Source: Syncephalis fuscata
Taxonomy: Eukaryota; Zoopagomycota; Zoopagomycetes; Zoopagales; Piptocephalidaceae
NCBI GenBank assembly: GCA_025786725.1
Contig: JAHLTZ010000046.1
Span: 86,202-150,201 of the forward strand
Direction: 5' to 3'
DNA: 64,000 nt
Part shown: positions 61,723-64,000 of the stretch, one piece after another
Position numbering within the stretch: the stretch's first letter is position 1
How the letters are laid out: every line of letters begins with the position of its first letter
Notes under the pieces: generated by a model
What the model saw: the letters and a program-made list of their open reading frames with translations, nothing else
Database searches by the model: none
What the model was told of the DNA's origin: nothing
Position numbers and translations under genes: made by a program

Positions 61723-62390
61723 CTATAGCCAATTTGACTAAATAAATGGCATTTTGCACAATTAGTATCATAATGCCAATATATATATATATATGTTAAA
61801 GCAATAATCAAGATAACTAAGTAATTACGTCATTGTATTAATAATTAAACATGAATTAATTAATGTTGGATGTAATAATATACATGTCACACTGATAAAT
61901 GAGTGTTTAATTGTATCTAAAAGTGGTAAGAAAAGGGAAGTGAAATGGATAAAGAAAAGATGTGAAAGTTAAAATAGAATAACTCCAATCTAATAATTAA
62001 TAAATAGACTAAGGTGATTCAGTGTCAAAAGATCGAAATTGACATTCTTTACTTGATTGAACTACACATTGTTGTTCTACTAAACATGGAACTAAATGGT
62101 GAGTGCTATTAAATAAGCAAATTATAATGCTTTGAATACTTTACAGTAGCAATGATATGGATTAACATTTATTTATTATATTTTATTGTAAGCGACATGA
62201 AACTACTATTTAATATCTATTTTAATATTGAAAATAGTGCAAATTAACTAAGACTGATTGATTCAATCGGAGTTGATGTAGCATTACTTCAACAAATCAC
62301 TTTTCAGTATTAAAATTGATCAACGGCTTACTTGAGTTATGAATCTTTTTAACTTTCAGTTTAAAGATAGGGAGTCAAAGTACAGTAGCT
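61723..62390. repeat. Right arm of the ~640-bp inverted repeat
   Basis: Reverse complement of 53478-54112 with few differences. One is an insertion of about 30 bp next to an AT run near 61745-61790 that itself begins GGCATT and ends AATGCC. Arms are separated by 7.6 kb. Confidence 0.9.
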
Positions 62391-63387
62391 TCGAATCTAT
62401 AATTCATCTACTATTCTTTAGTAAAATAGCTATTCATTAATTATTGAAATTAATTAATATGGCTTTATAGATGCCGTATTACATTAGGTATAGATAGTCG
62501 TATGTAAATCTATAATTATAAAATACATGTAGATTTCTGTATTTGTACACACTTGATAGTCATAATAGTGATGTTGCGTCATTAAAACTAAATATATAAC
62601 GTTACTATACTCATAAATCTATTTTATTTTATTTAACAAAAATAATGGCAGTATTATTGACATGCTACTCAATTCCCTTTGCTGTAGCATTATTATATTT
62701 GGCCAGTTGCTGTTACTATACAAATATTATTGTTATATAGCAACTTGAAGCTATTTTTGCTTATTGTTAGCTGCTTTATCCATTATCCTCTAATTCATAG
62801 TGTCCTTATTTTTTAACTTCGCCTTATTTATTTCTCTCCTTCCCTTTGCTTTTCATTCTTCGAGTCTCACTTTATAATATAGTAGCAACGTTCTGTTCAA
62901 ATCATTGCCTGTTGGATACTTATTTGCCTTAGCTATCAATCTTGACCCATTTACTTACTAAACTACCAGCACAGTATTACTTTCTATTATTCGCAACATG
63001 CTGTATATTCGTTCTATTATACATTAATTATGCATTATTAATAAAAAACCGATTATTTATTGCTAGTTGTATTTTTACACGTTCATTCATTGTGCTTATT
63101 CAGTCACATATATTATAGCTATATTGTTCATGCATTCTATACATTTATATTTTTCATTAGGTAAATCATTTTGTTGTCTCTAATATTTCTACACTTTCTT
63201 TGACTACTCAAATGATTCATATCAAAACACAATAAAAACAATACATAGTTCAGTCTCTTAACATATCCTCTCTTTCTCTCTCTAGCTTCATGAATGATAT
63301 TTTGTTCAGTTTATAAGAGTGTAAGAAGCACATTGTTAACAGACAAAACAACAATTGTATACGAGTAGCCTGGCTGTGTATTCAAGA

Positions 63388-64000
63388 TTAGACCTCATCG
63401 TCGTCATCGTCGTCCATATCGTCGCCTAGTAATGCATCCTATATCAACAGTTCAGTCATCAGTATAACATAACAGCGCATTTTTATTCTATGTATATATT
63501 GCTTTTTCTACTTACCTTGGCATATTGTTCAGCTGCTTCTTGAATTTCTGATGGCACTGGCTGATGACGACCGCCATTTGACACGGGAATCCAACTCATT
63601 TCCAACTGAAACTCGCGGTCTTTATTTTCATCATGTGCCGCATAAATACTAAATAACAAATTAATTAACACCAGCTATGATTACATTTTTATTATTAAAT
63701 AAATACTTACATGCGAGCAGCTTCCTTTACACCTTGCTCGACTGTTAATTCATCAAGTTTTAGTTTTTCAATTTCTGCTTTTGCCACTTGTTTTCCTTTG
63801 CCAATGGCACATCCGGCGTAGCCCTGAACAGTTAAATGGCCGATTAATACTGCGCTCGCTTAAATATTAGTCTTAATATCATCGCACTTACCCAGTAAAC
63901 ACCTGATGGCTCCACAAGGAATAGCTGTGGCCCATGGGTATCTACTGCGCCCACCAATAGAGCACTGCCAAATGGACGTACACTCGAGTATAGTGTGTGG
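63388..64000 (-). CDS. PSMA3: Proteasome subunit alpha type-3 (alpha-7), partial
   Basis: Only the C-terminal half is inside the window; the gene continues past 64000. The 20S core alpha ring gates substrate entry. Visible: [79 protein letters not shown] and [20 protein letters not shown], then an acidic [10 protein letters not shown] end typical of alpha-7. GCAIGK and the acidic tail separate it from other alpha subunits. At least four exons in this part. Stop at 63388-63390. Confidence 0.88.

Larger units (their letters stand above)
60688..63387. other. Intergenic 2.7 kb: HSP90 promoter, right repeat arm, AT-rich filler
   Basis: The first 400 bp upstream of HSP90 are GC-richer and hold promoter elements. 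From 61100 the sequence is AT-rich; 61723-62390 is the right arm of the inverted repeat. The rest (62400-63387) has pyrimidine-rich patches and no supported coding frame. Confidence 0.6.

Noticed and set aside
53478-62390. Terminal inverted repeats of a DNA transposon
   Set aside because: No transposase or helicase lies inside and no target-site duplication was visible; reported only as an inverted repeat.

Overview
This is an AT-rich eukaryotic nuclear window. Genes are dense and cut by many short introns of roughly 45-80 bp, mostly GTAAGT...TAATAG. The gene content (GARP and retromer subunits, Paf1-complex Cdc73, a fungal-style beta-adaptin without an ear domain, a 7TM-RGS family, many small secreted proteins) suggests a fungus, possibly an early-diverging one. 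The lineage is inference; no marker gene settles it.

Layout. 0-13 kb is an accessory block. A 7TM receptor-like gene with a C-terminal RGS domain occurs three times (482-2503 minus, 6098-8119 minus, 10427-12446 plus). The duplicated units also carry the 5' end of the neighbouring arginyltransferase gene ATE1, whose complete copy lies at 12623-14275. Between the copies are a two-exon orphan gene and a secreted protein with a glycine-zipper C-terminus.

14-30 kb is a conserved housekeeping block: VPS26, VPS53, CDC73, OLA1, USE1, a G3BP-like RNA-binding protein and a WDR89-like protein. 30-33.6 kb holds a multi-exon secreted protein and the remains of a second copy. 33.6-40.7 kb holds an AMACR-type CoA transferase, an endosomal syntaxin, a 77-residue helical protein, another 7TM protein and a mitochondrial Obg GTPase.

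40.9-47 kb is gene-poor and carries three minus-strand secreted-protein genes. One is the main discovery: a signal-peptide exon followed by ten tandem units of about 82 bp. Each unit reads as one complete intron, and consecutive introns are separated by exactly three bases (AG-NNN-GT). It is a candidate gene built from ten single-codon micro-exons.

48-54 kb returns to conserved genes: SRP14, AP-1 beta and a HIRIP3-type histone chaperone. 54-62.4 kb is bracketed by a ~640 bp inverted repeat. It holds a gene encoding three or four tandem domains that may be actinoporin-like, and an intronless HSP90. The window ends inside a proteasome alpha-7 (PSMA3) gene.

Several genes act in vesicle traffic (VPS26 retromer, VPS53 GARP, USE1 and syntaxin SNAREs, AP-1 beta), but they are scattered on both strands and show no sign of co-regulation. 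Four single-base deletions break otherwise good reading frames. They could be real mutations or assembly errors, and each is flagged.
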